Positions 1-7,850 of a DNA stretch of 64,000 nucleotides are shown piece by piece. The notes under the pieces were generated by a model, which did no database searches, was not told the DNA's origin, and worked only from the letters and a program-made list of their open reading frames with translations. The DNA is from JAFGCL01 sp964423835. Its GTDB lineage: Bacteria > Chloroflexota > Dehalococcoidia > UBA2247 > RBG-13-53-26. Numbering within the stretch: position 1 is the stretch's first letter; every line of letters begins with the position of its first letter. The stretch is taken from NCBI GenBank assembly GCA_964423835.1, contig CAYRGJ010000007.1, positions 51,779-115,778 of the forward strand. The letters are read 5' to 3'. The position numbers and the translations under genes are program-made.

Positions 1-1251
1 CTGGCTGACGGCCACGCTGATATCCAGCATGTTCGGGCAGGCGCGCTCGCACATGTCGCACTGCACGCACTTCTTGGCCAGCTCCTGCGCTTCGGCGTCG
101 CTGATCATCTGGGTTCTTCTCTGCGGCGCAAGCTGGAGGGCCACCCTCACTGCCACCTGGCCGGCCTTGTGAGGGTCCAGGATCAGGAACTGCTTCCCGT
201 TCTCGACCATCTCGCGCACTACCTCGTCGGCGTCCTTGTCCGTGGCATCCTCCAGCCCATAGCAGGCCTTGTCCGAGGTGGCGATGAACGCGGAGCCGAC
301 CTTCCTGGCTTCGTCCAGCAGGTCTGTCCTGATGCACTGCTCGTCGGTCACCACGACGTCGGCAATCCCCGTCCTGATGTAGAAGAGCTGCCGGGAAAGC
401 GGGCCGATCACCCTGACGTGGTCATCATACCGGCTCGTTTCGTGAGCAGTGCAGCACAACCCGCCGATCTCAACCTTGTCCCGGAGACCGTTCTGCCGCA
501 GGTAGTCGATGATCGTGGTGGAAGTGACCGGGTTGTGGCCTACGACGATTACCGTCGGCTTGTCCCCGTCCAGCACGGCGCACCCCATGTCCACCAGAGG
601 CGTATCGGCCACCGAGGTGGGGAACTTGAAGCCGATGATCTGGGCGATGTCGGCCGCTTCCATGGCCACGTGGTCCAGCATGCTGGCATGGAGGGCCTTG
701 GACTCGAAGTCCAGGTTGCTGCCCTCCTGGCCGGTGTGGAGGGCCGAGATCAGGTGTATGAGCTCGCTTTCGACGTATTCCAGGGCGGTCGCCAGGTCCT
801 TCAACGTCTCGGGCTTCAGCCCCAGCACCAGGCGGATGTTGGGGGCTTCCACGGCCACGTTGCCGCCGAGGTCGATCTTGAGGTCCTCACCGTAGTGCTC
901 GATGAGGTGGTCGATGACGTGCCGGGCGTGACCGCCGTGGGCCGAAAGTCCCATGCAGGCGGCCAGCAGCACGATGCGGCCCTGCTGACCGGCGATATCG
1001 ATGCCGCAACCGCCCCTCTTCCCGCACGTCAGGTCACACTTGCCGTAGGTGCAGAAGCAGCACACGTCGCAGAAGGGCGCGTACAGGGGCGGGTAGGACT
1101 TCATGAGACGCATGTCCCAGCTGCGCAGGTCCGGGATCCCCGGCATCGGCGTCTGGCCCACCGGCTCCCAGGCATCGCCGGCCCGGATGGTGTCCTCCAC
1201 GCGCTGGCGCTTGCGGGTCTTCTTCGGTTTCTTCTCGTCTGAATCAGCCAT
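1..1251 (-). CDS. cdhA: CODH/ACS alpha subunit, carbon monoxide dehydrogenase (partial)
   Basis: Partial gene open at the left edge; 417 N-terminal codons are visible. It should encode the CO dehydrogenase subunit of the acetyl-CoA decarbonylase/synthase complex, which interconverts CO2 and CO on an Ni-Fe-S cluster. A cysteine-dense segment at residues 61-82 (C61, C64, C65, C67, C72, C76, C82) is where the B/D clusters of this family lie. Near the cut end a CxxCxxCxxxC ferredoxin motif (C395, C398, C401, C405) is visible; such an inserted ferredoxin domain is typical of the archaeal-type CdhA rather than of bacterial CooS/AcsA. The ATG at 1251 begins 3 bases after the cdhD stop, so the genes are co-translated. 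The N-terminus is lysine-rich. The C-cluster ligands lie beyond the window, so activity cannot be judged. Confidence 0.88.
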   Translation of the reverse strand, partial: MADSDEKKPKKTRKRQRVEDTIRAGDAWEPVGQTPMPGIPDLRSWDMRLMKSYPPLYAPFCDVCCFCTYGKCDLTCGKRGGCGIDIAGQQGRIVLLAACMGLSAHGGHARHVIDHLIEHYGEDLKIDLGGNVAVEAPNIRLVLGLKPETLKDLATALEYVESELIHLISALHTGQEGSNLDFESKALHASMLDHVAMEAADIAQIIGFKFPTSVADTPLVDMGCAVLDGDKPTVIVVGHNPVTSTTIIDYLRQNGLRDKVEIGGLCCTAHETSRYDDHVRVIGPLSRQLFYIRTGIADVVVTDEQCIRTDLLDEARKVGSAFIATSDKACYGLEDATDKDADEVVREMVENGKQFLILDPHKAGQVAVRVALQLAPQRRTQMISDAEAQELAKKCVQCDMCERACPNMLDISVAVSQ

Positions 1252-1254
1252 GGC

Positions 1255-2160
1255 TCACTTCAGTCCAAACAAGCGTTTGACATAACTCAGGGTCTCCGGG
1301 TGCCGCAGCACGGCCAGGTTGGCCCCGGCCAGCAGCAGCGAGACGGCCGTCATGCCCTCCCAAAGGATGCCCTGCTTCCGGTCCTCTTTGGCCTCCTTCG
1401 TCTTCCACGCTGCGCCGGCCAGGTTGGCGATGATGGGCATCTGGGTCATGCCGTCCTTGAAGATGACGCCGGTCTGCTTGAGTCGCTCCGTGATGCTGAA
1501 GGCGTACTCCAGGCCATAGCCCAGGGCCGGGCTCTCGGGATCGACGACCACCCGGTCGGGCGGGAAGGACTTGCAGATCTTGATGTTGAGCTCCTTGGCC
1601 AGGTTGATGTCCAGTGAGGTCTGGGCGATGAGGCAGTGCCCGTTGTCCAGGACCGGCCTGGCGATGGCCTCGTAGTTCTCCTTGACGGCTGGCCCCAGCA
1701 GCAGGTTCATCCCACGGCACTCCTCGGCCACCCTGGGCAGAACGGCGGCGTTCTTCTTCTCATCATCCGGCCCGTAGACGATCAGCGGCACCGGCACGGC
1801 CTCGGCCACGGCCTTCACCAGGCGGGCGGAGGTCTCCGGCGGCGTGTCCCCGGCGCCGGGATCGGCGCTGGCCAGGTGCAGGCAGACCGCCGCGGCGCCC
1901 AGCGAAGCGCATTTGCGGGCCCATGCCAGCGGGTCCGAGAGCACGTCCTGATAGGGCTCCACCACCCATCCGGCCCAGTCCCGGGGGGCCATGTCCCAGA
2001 CCTCCAGGGCGAGGCGGGGCGGGTTGGGTATCGACCCCTGATCGAAGAAATGGAACGGGAGGGCGGTCTCGCCGCCCAGCTTCAACACCCTGTCTCCGGA
2101 CCCGATGGTGACCTCCCGGACGGTGCCGGTATAGGACTCCACGGGGGCTTTGTACTGCAT
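1255..2160 (-). CDS. cdhD: CODH/ACS delta subunit, corrinoid/iron-sulfur protein small subunit
   Basis: 301-residue TIM-barrel protein of the AcsD/CdhD family. With the gamma subunit it forms the corrinoid iron-sulfur protein that carries the methyl group from methyl-tetrahydrofolate to the acetyl-CoA synthase A-cluster. The whole length matches the family, with the motif LIVYGPDDEKKNAAVLPRVA mid-protein and a conserved central stretch ending DINLAKELNIKI. Length fits bacterial AcsD (about 310) better than the longer archaeal CdhD. It sits 19 bases downstream of acsE and 3 bases upstream of cdhA, so it is the middle gene of an operon. The gamma subunit and ACS are not in the window and probably lie beyond the left edge. 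Confidence 0.88.
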   Translation of the reverse strand: MQYKAPVESYTGTVREVTIGSGDRVLKLGGETALPFHFFDQGSIPNPPRLALEVWDMAPRDWAGWVVEPYQDVLSDPLAWARKCASLGAAAVCLHLASADPGAGDTPPETSARLVKAVAEAVPVPLIVYGPDDEKKNAAVLPRVAEECRGMNLLLGPAVKENYEAIARPVLDNGHCLIAQTSLDINLAKELNIKICKSFPPDRVVVDPESPALGYGLEYAFSITERLKQTGVIFKDGMTQMPIIANLAGAAWKTKEAKEDRKQGILWEGMTAVSLLLAGANLAVLRHPETLSYVKRLFGLK

Positions 2161-2179
2161 GGCGTACCTCTCTCCGGTC

Positions 2180-3058
2180 CTAGTCTTCCAGCCAGGAGTG
2201 CGAGTAGAGCTTCTTCCCCGTCAGCATCATGGCCGTCCTGGCGTAGTCCCGGGCATCCGCGGGCAGGGAGGAGAGCTCGACGTCTTCACCATCCATGACC
2301 CGGTGCACCAGCCGGACTATCTCCGGCCGCTCTCCCCGATTCAGGGCCATCAGCTGCCGGTCCAGCGCATCGGCGATGACCGAGTACATGCCGTGGCGGG
2401 CCAGCATGATCATGTAGGTGCGGTTTATGATCCCCCGGCGCTGGGCGGGCGTGCCATTGGAGATGTTGGACAGGCCCAGGGTGGACTTGACTCCCGGGAG
2501 GATGTCCGGAAGCACCTTCACGAACTCCAGCACCTCCATCGCCTGCTCCTGGTCGGCGCTCACCGGCAGAAGGATGGGGTCGACCCAGATATCCTCATTG
2601 GGAATGCCGAGGTCATTGACCCGGGCCACGGTGTCGATGATGCTCTCCGACCGGGATGCCAGGTCCCGGGGGCAACCCTTATCCGTGAGCACTGACACCA
2701 CCACCTCGGTCTTGTACTTCCGGGCCAGCGGGAGGATGTGCTCCAGGCTGTCCGTCCTGCCGGACACCGAGTTCAGCAGGGGTCTCCTCTTGCACATTTT
2801 CAGTCCGATGTCCATCGCCAGCGGGCTCAGGGTGTCGATGGAAAGGGGCAGATCGACCGCCGCCTGGACGGTCTTGACCAGCCACTCGGTCATGGCTATG
2901 GGGTCCTTGGTGGCCGGACCGAGGTTCAGGTCAATGTAGTGGACACCGGCATCAGCCTGACCTGCCGCCAGGTCCTGGATGGCCTTCGCATCCCGGGACT
3001 TGATGGCCACGGAGACGGCCTTCGAGATGATGTGGATGTTCTCACCGATGATTATCAT
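2180..3058 (-). CDS. acsE: methyltetrahydrofolate:corrinoid/Fe-S protein methyltransferase
   Basis: 292-residue pterin-binding TIM barrel, first gene of the Wood-Ljungdahl operon. It transfers the methyl group of methyl-THF to the cobalt of the corrinoid protein whose small subunit is encoded next. Family hallmarks seen are the opening IIIGENIHI, DLNLGPA (pterin-binding loop), LSIDTLSP and LLNSVSG. It is slightly longer than the about 262-residue Moorella enzyme because of an extended C-terminus. ATG 3058 is preceded by a TAGGGGTGA ribosome-binding site. Other pterin-binding enzymes (dihydropteroate synthase, MetH domain) are possible on sequence alone, but the CODH/ACS neighbours decide for AcsE. 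Confidence 0.88.
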   Translation of the reverse strand: MIIIGENIHIISKAVSVAIKSRDAKAIQDLAAGQADAGVHYIDLNLGPATKDPIAMTEWLVKTVQAAVDLPLSIDTLSPLAMDIGLKMCKRRPLLNSVSGRTDSLEHILPLARKYKTEVVVSVLTDKGCPRDLASRSESIIDTVARVNDLGIPNEDIWVDPILLPVSADQEQAMEVLEFVKVLPDILPGVKSTLGLSNISNGTPAQRRGIINRTYMIMLARHGMYSVIADALDRQLMALNRGERPEIVRLVHRVMDGEDVELSSLPADARDYARTAMMLTGKKLYSHSWLED

Positions 3059-3242
3059 TACGGATCACCCCTACCAATCGCTGAACCCGATATGTCAGGG
3101 ATTTTGCCAGAAGTCGGACTTGTCTGCCCCGTAGGCCTGGAGCATACGCCGGATTCCAAGACTGCCTGACTGGCGGACCCTCCACAGGGGACGGTGCCAG
3201 CCACCTCCGGCGCGCTGGATCTCACATTATCCTTTTGGTTAG

Positions 3243-3271
3243 ATTATAGCACCATGCGCCGGCCATAACAA
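3243..3271 (-). promoter_or_regulatory. promoter of the acsE-cdhD-cdhA operon
   Basis: On the minus strand TTGTTA (3271-3266) and a perfect TATAAT (3248-3243) are separated by 17 bases. Transcription would start near 3236 and leave a leader of about 175 bases before acsE. No other gene intervenes. The leader has no recognisable cobalamin or folate riboswitch motif. Confidence 0.6.
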
Positions 3272-3415
3272 AGTCTCTGTGACAGGAATGGTGGACATAA
3301 AGCTACGGGCCGTATCCGGCGAAACTACGTAGGGGTACGGATTCACTCGCCGGCAGTGGCGGGATAGAATCAAACCGTCTAGATTTAACGCTCAGAGGCA
3401 CCCAACTCCTGAGCA

Positions 3416-3444
3416 AAGAAAGCCCATCACAAATGGGCTTTCTT
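3416..3444 (-). terminator. intrinsic terminator, probably bidirectional
   Basis: A perfect 12-bp stem (3416-3427 with 3433-3444) with a 5-base loop. The minus-strand reading is followed by TTTGCTC and lies 49 bases after the stop of the 3494-4156 membrane protein gene. The plus-strand reading is followed by GCTTTT, so it may work both ways. Confidence 0.75.
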
Positions 3445-3493
3445 GCTTTTCCGGGATCGATCTGCAACTCATCTTCCGGCCGTCACACACGTC

Positions 3494-4156
3494 CTATGCG
3501 TCGGATGCCCTGCGCCAGTGCCACAGCCGCCAGGCCCCGCGGAAGAGCCACGCTCCCAGTACAATCCCCACAAAGGACAGGGCCAGGCCAATGGCCCCGC
3601 CGACGACAGTCAGCCCCCCCATGATGCTGTCCTGGCCCCATTCGCAGTCATCCCCCAGTGTGGCGTAGGCCCAGAGGCACAGGATGCACAGCACCAGGCC
3701 GGGGAGACTGAACACGAGCCCTGCGGCGGTTTCCAGACGCTTCGGTCGGGTCCATTCCCTTTCGTGCAGCAGGGCGGCGATGTTCAGCAATCCGGCCGCG
3801 AGCAGCGCCCCATTGAACAGCAGAGTCTGGGGGCACAGCTGGATCGGGTGGTGCAGCAGTGGGGCGCAGAGCCAGGGGGCGCCCAGGGAGACCAGCGGCA
3901 TCGCCGAAGCGAGATGCCAACGCATTCCGGCCAGGACGGCTGCCAAGCCGATGGCCGATACTACGTAGACGGGAATGAAGTCCTCTCCTCCTGCTGCATA
4001 TACCGCGAGCATGTACCCGAAATAGCCTCCCCAGGCCAGGGCCGCAATCCGGGCCAGCCAGCACAGGGCGCTGCCGTGCGGCGGGCCGAAGAAGAAGTCG
4101 CGAGCCCGGCCCCGCAACCCGATCGTGGGCTCGACCCCCGTGCTGGCGCTGACCAT
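3494..4156 (-). CDS. conserved multi-pass membrane protein, function unknown
   Basis: About 220 residues if translation starts at the internal ATG at 4156; an open frame extends to 4228 but would run into the fmt promoter. The protein has about six hydrophobic segments (for example AALAWGGYFGYMLAVYAAGG, VVSAIGLAAVLAGM and a C-terminal pair) and a short basic C-terminus rich in Trp and Arg. No catalytic motif or known family is recognised. It is divergent from fmt and ends before a strong terminator, so it is monocistronic. Confidence 0.6.
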   Translation of the reverse strand: MVSASTGVEPTIGLRGRARDFFFGPPHGSALCWLARIAALAWGGYFGYMLAVYAAGGEDFIPVYVVSAIGLAAVLAGMRWHLASAMPLVSLGAPWLCAPLLHHPIQLCPQTLLFNGALLAAGLLNIAALLHEREWTRPKRLETAAGLVFSLPGLVLCILCLWAYATLGDDCEWGQDSIMGGLTVVGGAIGLALSFVGIVLGAWLFRGAWRLWHWRRASDA

Positions 4157-4209
4157 GGACTCAGTATTCCATGCCGCGCGCGCCCCGGTCTTGAGACCCT
4201 GGTCCCCAT

Positions 4210-4239
4210 TTGGTTGGCCCCGGACCACCGTGCTAAAAT
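4210..4239 (+). promoter_or_regulatory. fmt promoter giving a probably leaderless mRNA
   Basis: TTGGTT (4210-4215), an 18-base spacer and TAAAAT (4234-4239). The ATG of fmt follows only 6 bases after the -10 box, so transcription should start at or next to the start codon. No Shine-Dalgarno sequence is present in the TCTCGCC between them. Confidence 0.5.
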
Positions 4240-4245
4240 CTCGCC

Positions 4246-5178
4246 ATGCGGATCGTATTCATGGGCACGCCCCAGTTCGCCGTTCCGGCCCTGCAGGCCC
4301 TGATCGAGAGCGAGCATGAGGTGGCGGGCGTGTTTGCCCAGCCCGACGAGCCCGCCGGCCGGGGCCGTGCGGTCGTTTCCGGGCCGGTCAAGAAGCTGGC
4401 CCTGAAGCACGGTATCCCGGTCCATCAGCCCCCGTCCCTGCGCGGGTCGTGTGAGCTGGAGCGGCTGGCCAGCCTGCGTCCGGATGTGGTGGTGATTGCC
4501 GCCTATGGCAAGATTCTGCCGGAGCCACTGCTCCGGTTGCCGCCGCGGGGCTGCCTCAACATACACGCCTCGGTGCTGCCCCGCCACCGGGGGCCGTCTC
4601 CGATCACGGCGGCCATCCTGGCGGGCGATGAGGTTGCCGGCGTGACCATCATGGTGGTGACCAGGGTGATGGACACCGGGCCCATCCTGTCGCAGCGCCA
4701 AGTCCCTATCCTGCCCCACGACACCACCGGGTCCCTCTCTCAGAAGCTGTCCGGGCTGGGCGCCGAGCTGCTGATCGACACTTTGCCCAAGTGGCTGGAC
4801 GGCCGGCTGTCCCCGCAGCCCCAGGACGATGGCAAGGCCACCTACTCGAAGATGATCAGGAAGGAGGAGGGCCGCATAGACTGGCACAGACCGGCGGCGG
4901 CGCTGTGGAGGACGGTGAGGGCCTTCCAGCCCTGGCCCGGCTGCTTCACCACCTGGCAGGCGCGCATGGTGAAGATCAACGACGCCGTCCCGCTGCCGGG
5001 GGAGGGGACGCCGGGGCTGGTGGTGTCCACTGATGATGAGCGGGCGCCGGTGGGGGTGCGGACCGGCGACGGGGTCCTGGGCCTTTTGCAGGTGCAGCTG
5101 GAGGGGAAGCGCCCCATGGGCGGCGCCGAGTTCGCCAGGGGGCAGAGGGGCTTCATCGGGTCCCGGCTTCCGTCCTGA
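4246..5178 (+). CDS. fmt: methionyl-tRNA formyltransferase
   Basis: 310 residues, normal length. It formylates the initiator Met-tRNA using 10-formyl-THF, which links it to the C1 pool also used by the Wood-Ljungdahl operon nearby. The N-terminal Rossmann-like domain starts MRIVFMGTPQFAVPAL, the catalytic residues of the formyltransferase fold are seen as N105, H107 and D143, and the loop SVLPRHRGPSPI matches the family. A C-terminal OB-like tRNA-binding domain follows from about residue 205. The start is fixed by the conserved N-terminus. The usual partner def is not adjacent. Confidence 0.93.
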   Translation: MRIVFMGTPQFAVPALQALIESEHEVAGVFAQPDEPAGRGRAVVSGPVKKLALKHGIPVHQPPSLRGSCELERLASLRPDVVVIAAYGKILPEPLLRLPPRGCLNIHASVLPRHRGPSPITAAILAGDEVAGVTIMVVTRVMDTGPILSQRQVPILPHDTTGSLSQKLSGLGAELLIDTLPKWLDGRLSPQPQDDGKATYSKMIRKEEGRIDWHRPAAALWRTVRAFQPWPGCFTTWQARMVKINDAVPLPGEGTPGLVVSTDDERAPVGVRTGDGVLGLLQVQLEGKRPMGGAEFARGQRGFIGSRLPS

Positions 5179-5287
5179 CGCTTCCGCGGTCTCCCGGGAC
5201 AGTGCGGGTGGACGCCGCGGCTGATGCTGGCGCCCGGCCCGAATCCGTGAGAAACTAGTTGTCGGGCCGCATATTCGCGGAGAGGGA

Positions 5288-6565
5288 GTGCATCACAGGA
5301 TGTCGCCGAAACAGCTGCCGTTCACCAGGGACCAGCTGGAGGGGATCGCCTCCAGGTTCCCCACCCCCTTTCACATCTACGATGAGAAGGCCATCAGGGC
5401 CAACGCCCGGGAGCTCATCCGGGCCTTCGCGTGGAACGAGGGCTTCAAGGAGTACTTCGCGGTCAAGGCCACGCCCAACCCCTTCGTCCTGAAGATCCTG
5501 AAGAGCGAGGGGTGCGGGACTGACTGCAGCTCGCTGCCGGAGCTGCTGCTGTCCGAGAAGGCGGGGATCGTGGGCCACGACATCATGTTCACCTCCAACG
5601 ATACCCCCGCCGACGAGTTTGTGAAGGCCCGGGAGCTGGACGCCATCATCAACCTGGATGACATCAGCCACATACCGTTCCTGGAGAAGAACGGCGGCAT
5701 CCCGGACATAATCTCGGTACGGTACAACCCGGGCAAGCTGCGGGAGGGCAGCGTCATCATGGGCAGCCCGGAGAACGCCAAGTACGGCTTTACCCGGGAG
5801 CAGGTCCTCCGGGGGCTCCTGGATCTGCACCGGAAGGGGGCCAACCGGTTCGGCATCCACACGTTCATTGTCTCGAATGAGCTGAATCCCGACTACTTCG
5901 TCAGTACTGCGGAAATGCTGTTCGACCTGGCGCTGGAGATACAGGAGACGGCCGGCCTCTGGGTGGAGTTCGTCAACATGAGCGGCGGGGTCGGCATCCC
6001 CTACCGGCCGGAGCAGAAGAAGGTGGACCTGGCGTATGTCGGCGAGGAGGTCCGGAAGAGGTACGAGGCCAAGATCCGCAGCAGCGGGCTGCACCCCGTC
6101 GCCATCTTCACGGAGTGCGGCCGGGCCATCACCGGGCCGGCGGGCTACCTGGTTACCCGGGTGCTGCACCGGAAAGAGATCTACAAGACCCACATCGGCG
6201 TGGATGCCTGCATGGCCAACCTGATGCGGCCGGGTATGTACGGCGCCTACCATCACATCACGGTGGCCGGCAAGGAGGACCGCCCGGCGGACCACGTGTA
6301 CGACGTCACCGGCTCTCTCTGCGAGTCGATCGACCGGTTTGCCGTCGACCGGCCGCTGCCCGAGATCGAGATCGGGGACCTGGTAGTCATCCACGACGCC
6401 GGCGCCCACGGCCACGCCATGGGCTTCAACTACAACGGCAAGCTGCGCTCTTCCGAGCTGCTGCTGCGCGAAGACGGAGACGTGGTGCAGATCCGCAGGG
6501 CGGAGACCGTGGCGGACTACTTCGCCACCCTGGACTTCCAGGAGCTGGAAGGCTTCCGGGCCTAG
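5288..6565 (+). CDS. lysA: diaminopimelate decarboxylase-type PLP enzyme
   Basis: 425 residues, fold-type III (alanine racemase fold) decarboxylase. The family makes lysine from meso-diaminopimelate. The Schiff-base lysine is K60 in EYFAVKATPNP, the phosphate-binding glycine stretch begins at E276-C277-G278 (ECGRAITGPAG) and C345 in CESIDRF is the active-site cysteine from the neighbouring subunit. The C-terminal DAGAHGHAMGFNYNG replaces the usual DAGAY..., which is slightly unusual. A GTG at 5288 lies directly after GGAGAGGGA; ATG 5300 is an alternative. A related ornithine/arginine or carboxynorspermidine decarboxylase activity cannot be excluded because the gene stands alone. Confidence 0.8.
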   Translation: MHHRMSPKQLPFTRDQLEGIASRFPTPFHIYDEKAIRANARELIRAFAWNEGFKEYFAVKATPNPFVLKILKSEGCGTDCSSLPELLLSEKAGIVGHDIMFTSNDTPADEFVKARELDAIINLDDISHIPFLEKNGGIPDIISVRYNPGKLREGSVIMGSPENAKYGFTREQVLRGLLDLHRKGANRFGIHTFIVSNELNPDYFVSTAEMLFDLALEIQETAGLWVEFVNMSGGVGIPYRPEQKKVDLAYVGEEVRKRYEAKIRSSGLHPVAIFTECGRAITGPAGYLVTRVLHRKEIYKTHIGVDACMANLMRPGMYGAYHHITVAGKEDRPADHVYDVTGSLCESIDRFAVDRPLPEIEIGDLVVIHDAGAHGHAMGFNYNGKLRSSELLLREDGDVVQIRRAETVADYFATLDFQELEGFRA

Positions 6566-6585
6566 TCCCGGCCCTGGTGCGCCGG

Positions 6586-7710
6586 CTAGGCCGTGCCCAG
6601 TATCTCCACCGCCTGGGACACCATGTCGTACATGATCTGCTTGACCGACTTGCGCTCCTTGATCAGGCCGACGACGTTGCCCGCGGGGCAGCTGGCCCAG
6701 TCCCGCAGCTCGGGCTTGTCAAACAGTGACAGCGACTTTTCGTCCTCGGTGGAGACCAGGATGGGCATGGGCGAATAGAGATTCTGCAGGGGCATGGGCA
6801 ACGTCTTCGGCGCATCGGCCTGGGTCCAGCGCTGGACGTACTTGTTGGTGAGCTGCCGGCAGGTCTTGCCAGTGTACACCCGGGTGATGACGGCGTCCTC
6901 GTCCGTGGCCTCCAGTATCCTGTCCTTGACATAATCAGCGACGGGGCTTTCGTGGGAGGTCAGCCAGACCGATCCCGTCCATATGCCCACGGCGCCCAGA
7001 GCCAGAGCGGCCACCAGCCCCCGGCCGTCCCCGATGCCGCCGGCGGCCAGGACCGGGATCGGGCTGACGGCATCGACCACCTGGGGCACCAGGGCCATCG
7101 TCCCGATGCGGCCGGTGTGCCCTCCGGCCTCGGTCCCCTGGGCCACGATCAGGTCAGCGCCCAGCTCTGCGGCGCGGCGGGCGCTCTTCACGTTGCCCAC
7201 CAGGGTGAGAACAAGGGTGCCGGCGGAGTGGCACCGCTCCACCACCTCCCGGCTCAGTCCCAGGGCCGCGGCGATGATGGCCGGTTTCGCGGCCAGGGCC
7301 GTCTCCAGCTGCCTCATCTGCGACTCGTAGGTCCCTCCGACGCCAAGGTCCATGAGGTCCATGCCGGCCCCGCCGTAGATCTCCTCCGGCAATCGAAGCT
7401 CCTGCTTGATCTGGTCCACAAAGGCGCGATAGTCCGGAGGGACCATCGCCATCAGCTGATCCTTGGTGGCTGAGAGGGGGATGTTCATGGGGAAGACCAG
7501 GTCGACTCCGAAAGGCCTGTCGCCAGTGTGCTCCCGCAGCCACTTCGTTTCCCTGGTTATCTGCTCGGCCGACAGGGCCAGGGCGCCCAGGACACCGCTC
7601 CCGCCCGCATTGCACACCGCCGCCACCACGTCGCGGCAGTGATTGAAGGCCATGATCGGGTACTCTATCCCCAGCATGTCGCAGAGCTTGGTGTGCAGGC
7701 TCAAAGCCAT
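6586..7710 (-). CDS. NAD(P)H-dependent flavin oxidoreductase / nitronate monooxygenase family
   Basis: 374-residue FMN-dependent TIM-barrel protein of the 2-nitropropane dioxygenase-like family. The N-terminus (CDMLGIEYPIMAFNHCRDVV), the phosphate-binding AAGGIGDGRGLVAALALGA and the VAQGTEAGGHTGRIG loop with the active-site histidine are diagnostic. A C-terminal extension of about 70 residues is present. In anaerobes such proteins are often annotated as enoyl reductases (FabK-like) or nitronate monooxygenases; the true substrate is not evident. The start has a GGAG site (GAGGAGACAGAA). It is convergent with lysA. Confidence 0.8.
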   Translation of the reverse strand: MALSLHTKLCDMLGIEYPIMAFNHCRDVVAAVCNAGGSGVLGALALSAEQITRETKWLREHTGDRPFGVDLVFPMNIPLSATKDQLMAMVPPDYRAFVDQIKQELRLPEEIYGGAGMDLMDLGVGGTYESQMRQLETALAAKPAIIAAALGLSREVVERCHSAGTLVLTLVGNVKSARRAAELGADLIVAQGTEAGGHTGRIGTMALVPQVVDAVSPIPVLAAGGIGDGRGLVAALALGAVGIWTGSVWLTSHESPVADYVKDRILEATDEDAVITRVYTGKTCRQLTNKYVQRWTQADAPKTLPMPLQNLYSPMPILVSTEDEKSLSLFDKPELRDWASCPAGNVVGLIKERKSVKQIMYDMVSQAVEILGTA

Positions 7711-7850
7711 TTCTGTCTCCTCTCCTCAACAAAGTGCATCAGGATATGTGACTGGCGCGGCCTTATTGTAGCCGCGCGGGCCATGGGGTGCAAATAGTGC
7801 CAGCGCCACTGGTCAAGTCAGTGACATGGTGTCACCCATGCTGGTTAGAA

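Larger units (their letters stand above)
3059..3493. other. intergenic region upstream of the Wood-Ljungdahl operon
   Basis: About 435 bases without a credible gene. It holds the operon promoter and leader (3059-3271), a stretch at 3310-3353 that can form two mutually exclusive hairpins (3310-3317 with 3333-3340, or 3316-3322 with 3347-3353), a short inverted repeat GCTCAG/CTGAGC near 3389-3414, and a strong terminator at 3416-3444. Transcription of the hairpin segment is not shown by anything in the sequence. Confidence 0.5.
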
